A stretch of DNA of 64,000 bases from contig BGKB01000141.1 in the NCBI GenBank assembly GCA_003116975.1, positions 1 to 64,000 of the forward strand. Direction: 5' to 3'. A program made the translations under genes and the position numbers. A model generated the notes under the pieces. It saw only the letters and a program-made list of their open reading frames with translations. It did not search any database and was not told the DNA's origin. The stretch is from Aurantiochytrium sp. KH105 (Eukaryota > Sar > Bigyra > Thraustochytrida > Thraustochytriidae). This document shows, one piece after another, positions 30,337 to 40,600 of this stretch (the stretch's first letter is position 1; each line of letters starts with the position of its first letter).

Positions 30337-31683
30337 TTACTTGCTCTTTTGCTTCTTGGCCTCCTCCTCCTCTTGAAATTCCTTCATGAGCTCGCGCTGA
30401 CGGTCCGTGAGCTCCGTAGGCATTTCAACCTCAATCTTAACAAAGTGGTCACCTCGCGCGCCGGGGCGGTTCACCTGGGAAATACCCTTGTTGCGCAGAC
30501 GGTGCGTCTCACCATTATTGACACCCGTGGCTACCTTGAGGTCAATCTCGCCGTCGAGCGTCCGCACGGGGACCTTGCCGCCCAAGACAGCCTGGGCCAG
30601 CGAAATTGTGCAGTCCGTGTAAACATCGGCGCCGCGGCGACGAAAATACTTGTCTGGCAGTACGCCAAACTCAATCACCAGGTTTCCCGGTCGCCCGCCG
30701 CGAACGCCGGCGCTGCCGAGGCCAGCGCGTGTCATGGTCATGCCATTGTCCACGCCAGCGGGAATATCCAGCTCCATGGTTTGCCGCTGATCCTTTTCAA
30801 CACCAGAACCCGAACACGTAGAGCATTTGTTCTTGATAGTGCGACCCGCGCCCTGGCACACCTCGCAGGCCGTAGGGACCTGAATGAAGCCGCCCACCAA
30901 GCTCATACGGACGCCCTGACCATTGCAAGCTGAGCAGGTCTTGTAGTCCGGTGACTCGCCCTCCTTTGCGCCTGAGCCACTGCACGAAGAGCACTTGATG
31001 TCTGCCAAATAGTTGACGGTCTTGGTCGTACCACGAACCGCCTCATCGAACGTAAGGTTCACGCGGATCCCAAGATCCTCGCCGGCAGTGTTCGCCGCGC
31101 GACCGCCGCCCTGCTGCGAAAAGCCGCCCGAGAAGAAATCCTCAAAGCCGCCGAAGCCGCCACCGCCGCCGCCGAATCCACCAAAACCTCCGCCTCCACC
31201 GCCGCCGCCCATATTCTCAAAGTTTGGCCCAAAGTTGTCATACGCTTGGCGCTTTTCCGGGTTCGAAAGCACCTCGTACGCTTGCGTGATTTCCTGAAAG
31301 CGCGCCGTGGCATCCTCTTCTGAGCTCGAGTCTGGGTGGTACTTTTTTGCGAGCTCGCGGTAGCGCTTCTTGAGCGTCTTCTCGTCGGCGTCGCGGCCCA
31401 CGCCGAGGACCTCGTAATAGTCTTTGTTGAGTAACCGCGACGAACCGTGGAACCCTCGCCTCCACGAGTTCGTGGCGGTGGCGCTGCCGCCTGAAGACTG
31501 CAGCGTCGAGGCCAGAGGTCTGCTCCCGGCGCCACTTCTCGCGGCCGACCTGGCCTCCGCGCCCGCTGCCCTCCTCGCGCCGCTCTGCGCGAGGCCCTGC
31601 TGCGCCGTCAGCGACGCGAGCTCTCGCTTCTGCGCCGCCGCGCACGACGAGCAGACCTGCCGCGCCGCGGGTCTGGCCCACAT
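30337..31683 (-). CDS. Type I (DnaJA) co-chaperone, mitochondrial TID1/Mdj1-like
   Basis: The protein is 448 residues, ATG at 31683. The N-terminal 80 residues are Arg/Ser/Ala-rich with almost no acidic residues, fitting a mitochondrial presequence. The J domain spans about 88-152 with the HPD motif at 116-118. A Gly/Phe-rich linker (about 153-195) follows. The zinc-binding region (231-294) has all four CXXCXGXG motifs: CSSCSGSG, CSACNGQG, CEVCQGAG and CSTCSGSG. The C-terminal substrate-binding domains run to about 425, with a charged Lys/Glu-rich tail. It should stimulate mitochondrial Hsp70 and bind unfolded protein. The start is divergent from the amino-acid transporter gene. Confidence 0.95.
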   Translation of the reverse strand: MWARPAARQVCSSCAAAQKRELASLTAQQGLAQSGARRAAGAEARSAARSGAGSRPLASTLQSSGGSATATNSWRRGFHGSSRLLNKDYYEVLGVGRDADEKTLKKRYRELAKKYHPDSSSEEDATARFQEITQAYEVLSNPEKRQAYDNFGPNFENMGGGGGGGGFGGFGGGGGGFGGFEDFFSGGFSQQGGGRAANTAGEDLGIRVNLTFDEAVRGTTKTVNYLADIKCSSCSGSGAKEGESPDYKTCSACNGQGVRMSLVGGFIQVPTACEVCQGAGRTIKNKCSTCSGSGVEKDQRQTMELDIPAGVDNGMTMTRAGLGSAGVRGGRPGNLVIEFGVLPDKYFRRRGADVYTDCTISLAQAVLGGKVPVRTLDGEIDLKVATGVNNGETHRLRNKGISQVNRPGARGDHFVKIEVEMPTELTDRQRELMKEFQEEEEAKKQKSK

Positions 31684-32200
31684 CCTCTCCTATCTGATCG
31701 CGCTCGCGCGCGCCCTCGCGCGTACGCCCGCCCGCACGCACGCCGCGGCCCCGCTGCCCGCCTGCGCTGCCCAGCCCTGCGCCGCGCCGCGCTGCTGCGC
31801 TGCCCTGCCGCCGCTCGCGAGGATCCCGCTCTGCTCGCCTGCCTCCGCGAGCGCCTCGCCTCCTCCGCGCCTTCGCGATTCTTCGCCTCGCAGCCACCCA
31901 CCCACCTGCACGCACTGCGCGCACTGCACGCCCCCCGGCCCGGATCGGATCGGGGCGCGCGCGAATTTCGCGCGCGCGGCTCTGCTGCGCTCGCGCGCGC
32001 GGCTGGCAGAGCTCGCGCGCTCGCTCGCGCGGCGACGACGCGCGGGAAAGCTTTTCTCGCTGCTGCGAGGCGATGCGAGTCTCGGGTTTTTCGGTTCGGC
32101 GTCTCGTCTCGTCTCGTCTCGTCTCGATCGACTTGTCTCGACTCGACTCGACGCGACTTGGCTCCGAGGTGCCGTCGTCTTCAAGCTGTTGCGCATCTTC

Positions 32201-32236
<36 letters not shown>

Positions 32237-33231
32237 AGAGCAATCTCGTCTGGCTGCTGCACTGCCGTCGAGGATGGGATCTCCATGAAGAAGAACTCGA
32301 GGGCGCCATGGCTTTTCGGGATCCGAAGTCAATCGTGAGGCCGCTGGCAGCTGCGAATGGCGGCACGTGCAGCAAGTTTGGCGACCACACGCCACATCAA
32401 AGAGGCGACGACTGCGACGGAAGCCAACAGCAAGCCTGGCGCTGTCGCGTGCGGTCAATGCTTATTACTTTGGCCGGCCGCACGACCAGCCATGGGACGC
32501 ATTTACGTTTACATCTGCTCCTGCTGCTCGCCGAGTCTTCGTTGCCGTCGCGGCAATACCTGCGAGGTGAAGACAAGCGACTGAGGGCTGGCTGCAAACA
32601 AGACAGACGTGCATGTCTGGTCGACGGTGAGCGACCAACAGCAGCAGTAGCAGCAGCAGCAGGCACAAACTTTCCACGAGTCGCCAATGTTGTTTGGCTG
32701 GCGACTCACCGGTCGGTCATCTTGGGAGCGGCGACGATGGCAGCTTGGGAGCCGCCTTTTGTGGTATACTGTGCCTTGGGCCATTTACCCTACTTGCGCG
32801 CCGCAATTGCTCCACTTCGACGCGGCCATCACAAGTGCAGAAAACAGCCACTCACTTGGGCTCGCGCCTTCCCAACTTGTCAGCGACAAGGAGACAAGCA
32901 GGCGAACGAACGACCAGGTCCGCTGCCGTGCGCGCGCGCCGCACCGCCTGCGTCCAGCCAGGCGTCCATCCGCCGCACGCCGCGCCCGGCGCCCGGCACC
33001 CAAACCAGGCTAGGTCTGCGAGCCTGCGTGCCTTGCCTTGCCTTGCCTTGCCTTGCCTTGCCTTGCCTTGCCTTGACTCTCGTCGGCCAGTCTCTCTGTC
33101 AAGTTTTGCCCGTCGGAGAGAGGGCCGAGTAGGCTACGAACGACTCCAACGCGACGGCGCGCCGAGCAGAAACGCTGGCCGCGCGGAGACAGACGCCCAC
33201 GCAGACGCGCAAGCTCGGCGGCGCAGCAGCC
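31684..33231. other. 1.5 kb divergent promoter region
   Basis: This lies between the DnaJ (-) and amino-acid transporter (+) starts. Very GC-rich next to DnaJ. Repeats: GTCTC/GACTC (about 32097-32160), GGCT (about 32200-32235) and CCTTG (about 33030-33075, about nine copies). No gene seen. Confidence 0.65.
33030..33075. repeat. CCTTG pentanucleotide microsatellite
   Basis: About nine perfect copies, 157 bases upstream of the transporter ATG, probably in its promoter or 5' leader. Confidence 0.95.
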
Positions 33232-34950
33232 ATGCTCGAGGGCGAGGAGGACCGCGCCAGCCTCCACCCCAGGCGGAGCGCAGCGTCCCGGAAACGGAGC
33301 CAAAACGGCATGGAGCTGTCCAGCGTCGGCACCGCCGCAAACGGCGGCAGCAGCGGCAGCAGGCCGCCGCGACCGGAACCCTCGCTTGCCAACGGGTCCA
33401 GCGGGGCTTACGCGTACGCTCCCACGCAAAACAGAGACTTTGACGATGCCGCCAGCGCCCAGTCCATGCACAGCTGGGATGGCAGACGGGGCAGCTTTGA
33501 CCTCGACCGCGCCGACAGCAGCGGCAGCGGCTATGGCGAGTCCGACGCATTCAGAGCCTCCGCACCCAAAGAATTCGATCATGAACCCCATCGCGAGACC
33601 AGCTTTGATGATTACGATGACAAAGATGACGTCAGTCTCGTCCTCAACGGCGCCGACGACGATGACAACCGTCTCGGAGGCGACGATGACGACGAGCGCA
33701 AGAGCAAGCTCGCGCGCGAAGACACGGTCGCCCCGGCCATGCTCAACTCGGACCGATCCACCGCGGCACACATGTTCATCTCCTTTGTTGGAGCTGGCGT
33801 CCTTGGCTTGCCCTACGCCTTTATGAAAACGGGTCTCCTCGGTTCTGTCCTCGTCGTATCCATCGTCGGGTCCATGTCCACCTACGCCATGTCCATTCTC
33901 GTCGACTGTAAAATTCAGCTGCAGCAGCAGGGGAAACTCATTCGCGGCTACGGCGACATCGCCTTTGGCGTACTCGGGAGCACAGGTTCCAGTGTGGTCG
34001 ACTTTTTGCTCATTCTCACACAGGTCGCCTTTTGCTGCGCTTACATTCTCTTTATCGGCGAAAATGTGCACAGCGTCATGCCATCCTTTTCGAATTCGAC
34101 AATCATCCTCCTGACGATCCCTGGGCTCTCGCTGTTGGCCCTCTTCCGCCACATCAAGCATCTTTCACCCTTTGCCCTCGTTGCCGACGTCGCCAATATC
34201 TTGGGCATGCTCGTCGTCATCTCCTTTGACGTGGAGGTCTTTCGCGAACACGAGACTCATATGCAGTCACCCCTGCGCGATGTCGTTTTTGGAATCGTGT
34301 TCGCCAATCTTCCGTACTTTTTTGGCGTCGCAATCTACTGCTATGAGGGCGTCGGCGTCATTCTCAACATTCAAGAGTCCATGCAGAACAAGACAAACTT
34401 TAGAAGGATCCTCGTCACGACCATGACCGCCGTCACCACGGTCTATGTTGTTTTTGGCTCACTTGGCTACATTGCCTATGGCGCAGCAACAAAGGAGATC
34501 ATTACCCTCAACCTTGGAGCCGGTGTCCCAACCAAGGTCGTCAAACTTGCTCTTTCAACTGGCCTCTTCTTTACCTTCCCGCTCATGATGTTCCCTGTGT
34601 ACACCATCATCGAGACCTCGCCTCTCATTGTTCACCAGTCGCAGTGTGTCAAGAGTGTTGTACGCATTGTCATTGTTTTCGGAGCCGTCTTTATTGCCAT
34701 CGGAATTCCCAACTTTGGCGACTTCATCTCGCTCGTAGGCGCTGGCGCCTGTGCCCTTTTGGCCCTGGTGTTGCCCGCCTACTTCCACCTTCGCATTTGC
34801 AATGCGCAAATGTCCAAAATGGGTTTTGTCGTTGACGTGACCATCATCGTCGTAGGCACCATCCTTGGTATTATTGGCACCATTCATGCGGGCCAAGAAC
34901 TTTTTTCCAAGCTGGGAGCCGATGCTGCGTCTTCTCCAAGCTCACCCTGA
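33232..34950 (+). CDS. Amino acid/auxin permease (AAAP) family transporter
   Basis: The protein is 572 residues, ATG at 33232. The first 170 residues are hydrophilic, rich in Asp, Ser and Gly, and probably cytosolic and disordered. The transporter domain opens with STAAHMFISFVGAGVLGLPYAF, the typical first helix of the AAAP/SLC36/SLC38 group, and continues through about 11 membrane segments. The segment IYCYEGVGVILNIQESMQN matches the conserved helix 6-7 region of proton-coupled amino-acid transporters (SLC36, fungal Avt). It probably moves small neutral amino acids across the vacuolar or plasma membrane with protons. Substrate and membrane cannot be told from the sequence. It converges on the TANGO2-like gene and lies 2.7 kb before the NRPS. 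Confidence 0.92.
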   Translation: MLEGEEDRASLHPRRSAASRKRSQNGMELSSVGTAANGGSSGSRPPRPEPSLANGSSGAYAYAPTQNRDFDDAASAQSMHSWDGRRGSFDLDRADSSGSGYGESDAFRASAPKEFDHEPHRETSFDDYDDKDDVSLVLNGADDDDNRLGGDDDDERKSKLAREDTVAPAMLNSDRSTAAHMFISFVGAGVLGLPYAFMKTGLLGSVLVVSIVGSMSTYAMSILVDCKIQLQQQGKLIRGYGDIAFGVLGSTGSSVVDFLLILTQVAFCCAYILFIGENVHSVMPSFSNSTIILLTIPGLSLLALFRHIKHLSPFALVADVANILGMLVVISFDVEVFREHETHMQSPLRDVVFGIVFANLPYFFGVAIYCYEGVGVILNIQESMQNKTNFRRILVTTMTAVTTVYVVFGSLGYIAYGAATKEIITLNLGAGVPTKVVKLALSTGLFFTFPLMMFPVYTIIETSPLIVHQSQCVKSVVRIVIVFGAVFIAIGIPNFGDFISLVGAGACALLALVLPAYFHLRICNAQMSKMGFVVDVTIIVVGTILGIIGTIHAGQELFSKLGADAASSPSSP

Positions 34951-35698
34951 CCTCTTCATTCACGGCACAGAACATAAGAGCAAAGTGCTTGCTGCCTTGC
35001 TTCTGGCACCGTTCTGCGAAAGGAAATCCGGAAAAGAGAAAAAGTCTTTTGAATGATAGGTAGCAGGCGGACTGGGTCCCATCGGTGATCGTTGTGGACC
35101 TGTGCATTCCCCTCCTTACAATCAATGTGTCGCAGACGTTGTCTTTGACAAACGCGGCGCAGCCGAGGAGATCTGCCCAATCGGTGCGTTTATTCGGTTG
35201 TTTTCTCTTAGAGCGGGTGCACTGCATGATGGATGGATTGACTGATTGATCAATAAGGTCAAAGGCCTCGAACAACAAGGTTGTCGACCTTACTTGAGTT
35301 TTGAAACACCCTTCCCCCCCCCCCCAAAAAAAAAAAAAATCAAAAAAAATGAAGAAGAAAACATACATCAATTTCTTTTCTGTCTGACCGTGAGCTCCCT
35401 TCTCAAGTGCTTTTAAAAAAACGACAAGGAAACGACACTGGCGTGGTATGTCACAGATACAGTATCCAATCAAGGCCTTGCCGAACTGTGATTCTCAACA
35501 AGTCATCATCAGCAATGCTCCAATGTATGTAGTAGAAAGCTGAGAAACGATAGAATTCGATAAGTTACTTACTTGCTAAACGGGTTGACTAGGAAGAACC
35601 GAGATCGATGACACCATTTCTGGGTTTGGCATGCCAGCGATTTTTCGGGGGACGCGCAGAAACGAAAAAACTGACTCGTCCACAACATCCGCCGCAGC
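34951..35698. other. Convergent intergenic region with C12-A14 run
   Basis: About 750 bases without a gene, lying between two 3' ends. At 35314-35339 a run of 12 C is followed directly by 14 A, and then another short A run. The homopolymer junction is a likely site of assembly or length error. Confidence 0.75.
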
Positions 35699-36646
35699 TC
35701 ATGCGGAAGGGTTGTAAATGAGCTCGTAGCGCTCCGCAATCCAATCATCATCCTGCGTGCCCGGCGTGTACTTTTCACTGTAGCTCACGGTGCCATCCTC
35801 CCGCACCAAAATGACCGCGGTACTCCTTGTCCCGTACCAGCTCGGCGCGCTTGCATTGGGGTGGGCAGATATCTGCTTCACATAGATGCTTGAAAAGTGG
35901 TGTTCTACCTTTCGATCAAAAGCACCGGTGTACTTGTCCACACCATGAGGCGTAGTATCTGCCATGATACGGAAAATACCATCGATGAGAAGACCTTCTC
36001 CAGAGACCGCCATGCGACCACCCTTGGAAATGTGGTGTTCCACAACATCAGCAAACATCTGCTTTCCGGAAACAACTTTGGGCCAATTGTCATCGAGCGT
36101 ACCATTGCTCATGCCATGCACGCCGGGTTGCAGGTGCACAGGCGAGGGGCTGGACATGTTACGATTTGACACAAAGTACAGGCCCTCCTTGTCGCCCAAA
36201 AGTAGGTTGTAACCAGCATAACTCTCGCCCTGCTTCGCCAACTCAGCGGAGGTCGCGTGAGCGTCGAGCGAATTCTTGTCCGAGAGGAAATGAGTAATGA
36301 GGTCGCCACGCGACCTGAGCTTGGCCGCCTCTGATGGTGGCGCAGCTTTCTCACGGACATTTGTCACAAGCCCGAGCCTAAAGCTGGCCTCGGAATCGCT
36401 TGGCTTTGGCTTCGGCCCAAGGAGGCTCTGCTCTGCACCTGTGCGCAGCAACTCGGCGCGGACACCGAGCCACGTCCCTTTCGCGGTCAGGTCCTGCCCA
36501 GCAAAGGTAAACTTGTGTCCTTCCGCCGGCTTGTGCCACGCATGCGCGGGCTTGCACGGCCTCGCCATAAACTCATCGCGATTCGCGCCAATGATGTACT
36601 TGTACGGGGTTGAGCCGTCGCCCACGTACACAAAGGTGATGCACAT
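35699..36646 (-). CDS. TANGO2: TANGO2-like NRDE-domain protein
   Basis: The protein is 315 residues, ATG at 36646, close to the usual family length. It begins MCITFVYV and has the eponymous NRDE motif at residues 22-25 (GANRDEFMARP). Cys2 is conserved, as in the family. Later conserved blocks include TAKGTWLGV, FRLGLVTNVREK, YAGYNLLLGD, HGMSNGTLDDNWPKV, and GTRSTAVILVREDGTVSYSEKYT near the C-terminus. TANGO2 proteins have been linked to Golgi organisation, mitochondrial lipid and haem handling; the reaction, if any, is not settled. No targeting peptide is obvious. Its start is divergent from the NRPS, with about 950 bases between. Confidence 0.95.
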   Translation of the reverse strand: MCITFVYVGDGSTPYKYIIGANRDEFMARPCKPAHAWHKPAEGHKFTFAGQDLTAKGTWLGVRAELLRTGAEQSLLGPKPKPSDSEASFRLGLVTNVREKAAPPSEAAKLRSRGDLITHFLSDKNSLDAHATSAELAKQGESYAGYNLLLGDKEGLYFVSNRNMSSPSPVHLQPGVHGMSNGTLDDNWPKVVSGKQMFADVVEHHISKGGRMAVSGEGLLIDGIFRIMADTTPHGVDKYTGAFDRKVEHHFSSIYVKQISAHPNASAPSWYGTRSTAVILVREDGTVSYSEKYTPGTQDDDWIAERYELIYNPSA

Positions 36647-37602
36647 CTCTGCTAATGCGCTGCGCCGTTGTCGCGGCGCGGCTCTCTTCGCAGCCGCCTG
36701 CCTATCTGTCTGCCTGATCGCGCCGTCCCCGATTTGCTTTCGTCCTTCACTTCACTCTTGACGGCGAGTCCGTGGTGGTGACAGGTGAGTGGAGGCCCTT
36801 TTGCCTTTGCTGTGACGGTGGACAACCCATTTCCTAGCAATGTTTACGACCCCAAAGGCGGTGCGCGCAATCGTCATCATCATGACCATTGCAAAACGGC
36901 CGGGGATGGCACGAACTTGTGCTGCTGTCATGTAGGTGCCGCTTTAATGGAGACCTGAATGACAGACCAGTTTTCGCGCCTCAATTGACCATGAAAGAAA
37001 AGGTCGAACAGCATGCCATCAAGTAGTCCGTTGTCAATCACAAGGGAAGAATGAGCGAGAAAGATTTTCTCGCAGCACGCCACTGAAGACGACAAGCTTC
37101 AATGTTGGTAGCGACAGCGGCCTGTCCGAGCAAGAAATGTTAATTTTGTTCACCCCCGTCTGACAATTACATTCGCTCAACATGAAACAGCCAGCCAGCC
37201 AGATATTAAGCGTACGACCCTATACAGCAATTAGCGAGCCAAAACGTTTGGTGTAACGTGATCATCACACGCGAGACCGCTATCTCCTTCTTGCCGAGGC
37301 AAACGGCGTCGCTCAACCTCACCTCAAGTTCTGCGCTGGTTCCGGACCTGTTCCGCCAAGTATACGTATCTTTTTTTGGGCGGCAGCGCGGCAGAGAGTC
37401 AGAGGGGGATGCGTGACCCCGTTTGTGGCCGCAATTCTAATAGATACCGAGAGCCGCGGCGCAGCACACCTGCCGGCGAGGGTCTGCGAGGCGGCAGCCC
37501 GGCCAGCAGTCTGGGCCGTAGCCCTCCACGCGGCCGTGCGGCCCTTTGCTGCAAGCTGCCGAGTCGCTTTGCGCGCCTCGCAGGCTCGGGCCTAGCGGTG
37601 TC
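36647..37602. other. Divergent intergenic region upstream of the NRPS
   Basis: The 956 bases separate the TANGO2-like and NRPS starts and are more AT-rich than the other divergent regions. No gene and no long microsatellite. The NRPS open frame extends to 37546 without an ATG, so 37546-37602 is treated as leader. Confidence 0.7.
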
Positions 37603-40600
37603 ATGTTGAACCCGCCGCCTTCGGCAGGCCGGGCCTCGGCTCTTGCCTCGTCAATGTCCACAACGACGAGCTCATCGTCGTCGTCGTCGTCGTCGTCCTC
37701 GTCGCGATCCCCATCAACTGCATCGAGCTCCCCGACCTCCCCACCAACGGAGCAAAGGGCGCGAGCCTCCGCTGCTGCCGCTCGGGTCTCGGTCGTCCAG
37801 TTTGCGGCCACGAGCACAGGTAGTCTCGACGCCGAAGCCCTTGAGTCCAGCGTTACCCGAGCGTGCGAGCGCCAGGCACTCTTGGCGGGGCCGGGAAGAC
37901 TCAACTTTAAGATCCTCACGGTCCAAGAGGCGCACGAAAAGGGCAAGAGCGACGTCGACCTTGCGCAAGAAGCCCTCGCCCCAATCGACTTTTCAGGCCG
38001 CCAAGAGGAGTCAAATGTGCTAGTCGTGCGTCTCTTACGATGCTTTCCGGGCAAGGACATTCTCGTCATCGTCGCCGACAGACGCTTTATCGACCCGCTC
38101 TCCTTCTCCCTGCTGCTCTCTGACGTCAAGCTGCTCTACGAATCTGGCGTCAGTTTCTCGCTGGCGCCGCTCGAGGTGCAGTTCGAGGAGTACAAGGCTT
38201 GGCGTACCGATCAACGCGAGGCGGCCCTTGCTGCGGGCGAGGACACCCAGACGAGCTTTTGGCAACACCACCTCGCGGGCCCGCTGCCCAAACTCGAGCT
38301 CCCGCCCGACCCCGCGACCACCGCCCACGCACCGCCCCGGTCCCAAGGCAGTCGAAACCTTGCTGCCCAGCTTGCAATGCCTCTACCCCCCGAGCTCTGC
38401 GATAGCCTTCGTGTGCTTGCGGTGCGAGAAGACCTCGCGTTGCGAACCCTCTTGCTTGCTGCCTTTCACACGCTTCTGGCAAAGCACGCCGGAAATACTG
38501 ACATTATCCTCGGCTGCCACGTCTCGGGACGTACGCAACACGCCGAGCTGAAAAATATCGTTGGCGCCTTTGAAAACTGGGCTCCACTTCGCCTGCAAAG
38601 CGCTGATCACCCTTCTGTCCGCGAGTTTGCTGAGCGCTGTGGTCAGGGACTTGCCGATGCAGAAGCAAACGCAGAAATCCCTCTTGACGACATCATGCGT
38701 TCAGTCGGCTGCTCAGAGTCGCTCTTCAAGGCAGGATTTGAGGTGTACGGGAATATCGTTGAAGACTACGGCCTCCCACTCATTAGTTCTCGCGTCATGC
38801 GCTTCATTCTCGGCCTCGAGCATGGTTCGCAGTCATCTGGTGGCGGCGCTGACAATCGCCAGGAGGAAGAGGAGGACGGTTTCTCCGTGCCGTCCTCGCT
38901 GGATACCTTTTCCTCCCTGCACGCGCAGCAACAGACCAAACCACTCATGCTGGGAGGCGTGAGACTCGACTCAATTCCACTTCGTTTCTTGATGGAGCGC
39001 GGGGACGATGACCTGCGCCTTGTCGGTACCACTTCACCAGTCTTTCGACTCGCATTTCACTACAAGTCCAGCGTACTGTCAGAGGCTACCGTTGCACGAA
39101 TGTGCTCCCACTTCCAAACTTTGCTCGAGGATGTGGTCCGTCGATTTGCTGATGTCCGTATCTCCGACCTTCGCATCCTGTCGGCACCTGAAGAAGATAT
39201 CGTTCTTCGAAAATTCAATGAGACTGCGCGCACCTTTGATTCGACTATGGACAATCTTTACGTTCACGAGCTCGTCGACAGACCGGCCGCTCGCACACCA
39301 GACGCCGTTGCCGTTTCTGTACATGGCGGTCGGGAAAGCCTTACGTATCGTGAGCTCGTGGCAAAGGCTAATCAGCTTGCAAACTTTCTACAACTCGTCG
39401 GCATCGGTCTCGAGGATCCCGTCATGGTTCTCTTGCCGCGCTCGCCGATGCTCACCGTGGCGTGGCTCGCTGTTCTCAAGGCAGGGGCAGCCATCATGCC
39501 GACCGACACAAAGTACCCGGCGTCCAGGATCCGTGTCATGCTCGAGGACGCACGCTGCAGCGTTGCCATCACAGACTCCTCGCTCGAAGATCACTTTGCG
39601 GGCACATCGACACGTCTTATTCTAATCGATCGCGACTGGGAGCGCGCCGTCGAGCTTGGTAGCCCACAGCCACCCGTGCTGCGTCCTCCAGAGGATCCGA
39701 GTCAAAAGCTGGCGAGTCTGGCATATGTCATCTACACGAGCGGATCCACGGGGAAACCCAAGGGCGTCATGCTCGAGCACGGCGCGCTTGCAAATTATAT
39801 TCGCTGGCACATCGAATACTATCACATGTCTGCAAAGGACCGCGTCTTTGCCTGCGCAGGTCTTGCTTTCGACGCCTCCATTGCCGACACCTGGCCCACG
39901 CTCGTCGTTGGCGCCTGCCTCTTGCCCATCGTCGACGCAGACATTGCAATTGTTCCGCCTCGTTTGCTCGACTGGATCGTGCGCGAAAGGGCAACAATGG
40001 GCTTTCTCACCACGCAAATTTGTGAAATGGTTCTCGAAGAAGACTCTTCGCATCCGCGTAAGGATCTCGGGTCCCTGCGGCTCATATACACTGGAGGAGA
40101 TCGCTTGCACATGGGTCCGCGCAAAGGCGCACCTTATGAACTTGTTAACATTTATGGCCCTACCGAAAACACAGTCAACGCGACCATGACGTATGTGCAG
40201 GAAGGCCTTCGGACGCCTCCCTCAATTGGATCTCCAGCACCTAACACGCAATGCTTCATTCTTGATCCAGAGTCCTTCACACCGGTTCCCATCGGAGTCT
40301 TCGGCGAGCTCTTTCTCGCGGGTGTTCAGCTTGCACGCGGATACCTCAACCTGCCAGAGCTCTCCGCAGAACGCTTTCTTATCAATCCATTTGATATCGG
40401 TTCGAAACGCATGTACCGGACAGGCGATCTTTGTCGTTGGCTCCCCGATGGCCAGATTGATTTTCTTGGACGCATTGACACGCAAGTCAAGATCCGGGGA
40501 AACCGCGTCGAGCTTACCGCGATTGAATCGTGTATGCTCTCGTGTCCAGGCGTCAAGGATGCCATCGTCATTGCCCGCGAGGACAAGCCCGGGAACAAGC

